From positions 234,409 to 298,408 of the forward strand of contig JAIUML010000003.1 of the NCBI GenBank assembly GCA_022565595.1: DNA of 64,000 nt, written 5' to 3'. The notes under the pieces were generated by a model that was not told where the DNA came from, ran no database searches, and saw only the letters and a program-made list of their open reading frames with translations. The stretch is from Saccharospirillum sp. (GTDB lineage: Bacteria > Pseudomonadota > Gammaproteobacteria > Pseudomonadales > Natronospirillaceae). Below are positions 63,879 to 64,000 of this stretch, in pieces (within the stretch, counting starts at the first letter, position 1; every line of letters starts with the position of its first letter). A program made the translations under genes and the position numbers.

Positions 63879-64000
63879 TGCGGCGGAAATCTTGGACTAC
63901 TTTGGAGGTAGTTCATGTATTCATATTCTGATCAGGTGAAGGCTATTGAGCTGTACATCCAGTATGGCAAAAGTGCGGCGGCAACTGTTCGAGTTCTAGG
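63879..64000 (+). mobile_element. Left end of an IS3-family-like insertion sequence (partial)
   Basis: From about 63879 (TGCGGCGGAAATC...) the host coding sense is lost. An open frame from ATG 63914 begins MYSYSDQVKAIELYIQYGKS and continues AAATVRVL, the pattern of IS3/IS150-group OrfA helix-turn-helix transposases (MYSYEDRIRAVELYIK-like). The element is cut by the window edge, so the right end, orfB and the target duplication cannot be seen. The left boundary is an estimate from loss of the PAS frame and the TG start. Confidence 0.8.
63914..64000 (+). CDS. IS3-like transposase OrfA (partial, start only)
   Basis: Twenty-nine codons from ATG 63914 with GGAGG a few bases upstream. The pattern with DQVKAIELYI and a following GKSAAATVRVL is the N-terminal HTH of IS3-family OrfA proteins. 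In such elements OrfA and OrfB are joined by a -1 frameshift, which cannot be checked here. Confidence 0.75.

Overview
The window reads as chromosomal DNA of a free-living, probably marine or halotolerant gammaproteobacterium. The affinity looks like Oceanospirillales/Pseudomonas-like; this is inferred from gene content and synteny, not from a search. Supporting points are an ectoine cluster with its own aspartokinase, a magnesium-type HemB, the gammaproteobacterial ubiE-ubiJ-ubiB-hisE-tatABC and zapA-ssrS-fau neighbourhoods, a dadA-ridA-alr catabolic operon with a divergent Lrp regulator, and GC content around the mid-50s by eye. Genes are dense on both strands and I see no tRNA, rRNA, CRISPR array or prophage. 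The only recognisable insertion sequence is cut by the right edge.

Layout. Positions 1-2530 hold the end of an RND efflux pump operon. Positions 2686-8102 hold rpoZ, spoT, udk, an unusual membrane protein that looks like a dead M48 peptidase, and a DUF924 protein. Positions 8196-11392 hold a DsbA-like exported thiol protein, then pgk and fba. Positions 11423-14453 hold small envelope proteins, YaeH and an AEC permease. Positions 14425-18536 (minus strand) hold a methionine salvage operon mtnB-C-D-A with a response regulator-HDOD gene just upstream. Positions 18771-23288 hold two diguanylate cyclase-type genes around a leucine dehydrogenase. Positions 23539-26527 hold rho, trxA and hemB. Positions 26922-34382 hold ubiquinone accessory genes, hisE, the Tat translocase, an acyltransferase, speE and dsbB. 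Positions 34622-37510 hold a PilZ protein, a pirin and an exported unknown. Positions 37792-43006 hold the ectoine region (ectR, ectA, ectB, ask, TPR protein). Positions 43013-49010 hold a PAS-GGDEF gene, pepP, ygfB, zapB-like, zapA, 6S RNA, fau, a 52-residue membrane peptide, an EVE protein and a lone cNMP-binding protein. Positions 49111-58760 hold envelope genes, modF, a divergent GNAT/C39-peptidase and ATP-grasp pair, a hybrid kinase with a periplasmic partner, and an M32 carboxypeptidase. Positions 59002-62943 hold the D-alanine catabolic genes. Positions 63002-64000 hold a sensor gene broken by an IS3-like element.

How parts work together. Several conserved operons are present but lack a usual member at the usual place: ectC from ectABC-ask, hisI from ubiB-hisI-hisE, ppk/ppx between hemB and trxA, gmk before rpoZ, and ubiH/ubiI after pepP. 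Second-messenger signalling is dense: SpoT for (p)ppGpp, three GGDEF proteins (two with variant active-site motifs), one PilZ receptor and a broken PAS sensor for c-di-GMP, plus a cNMP-binding protein.

The most unexplained items are an intergenic palindromic repeat family (four copies with covarying stems), a second repeat pair, the ectoine cluster without ectC, and the divergent GNAT-C39 / RLAN-ATP-grasp pair. That pair looks like an uncharacterised peptide modification or processing system.
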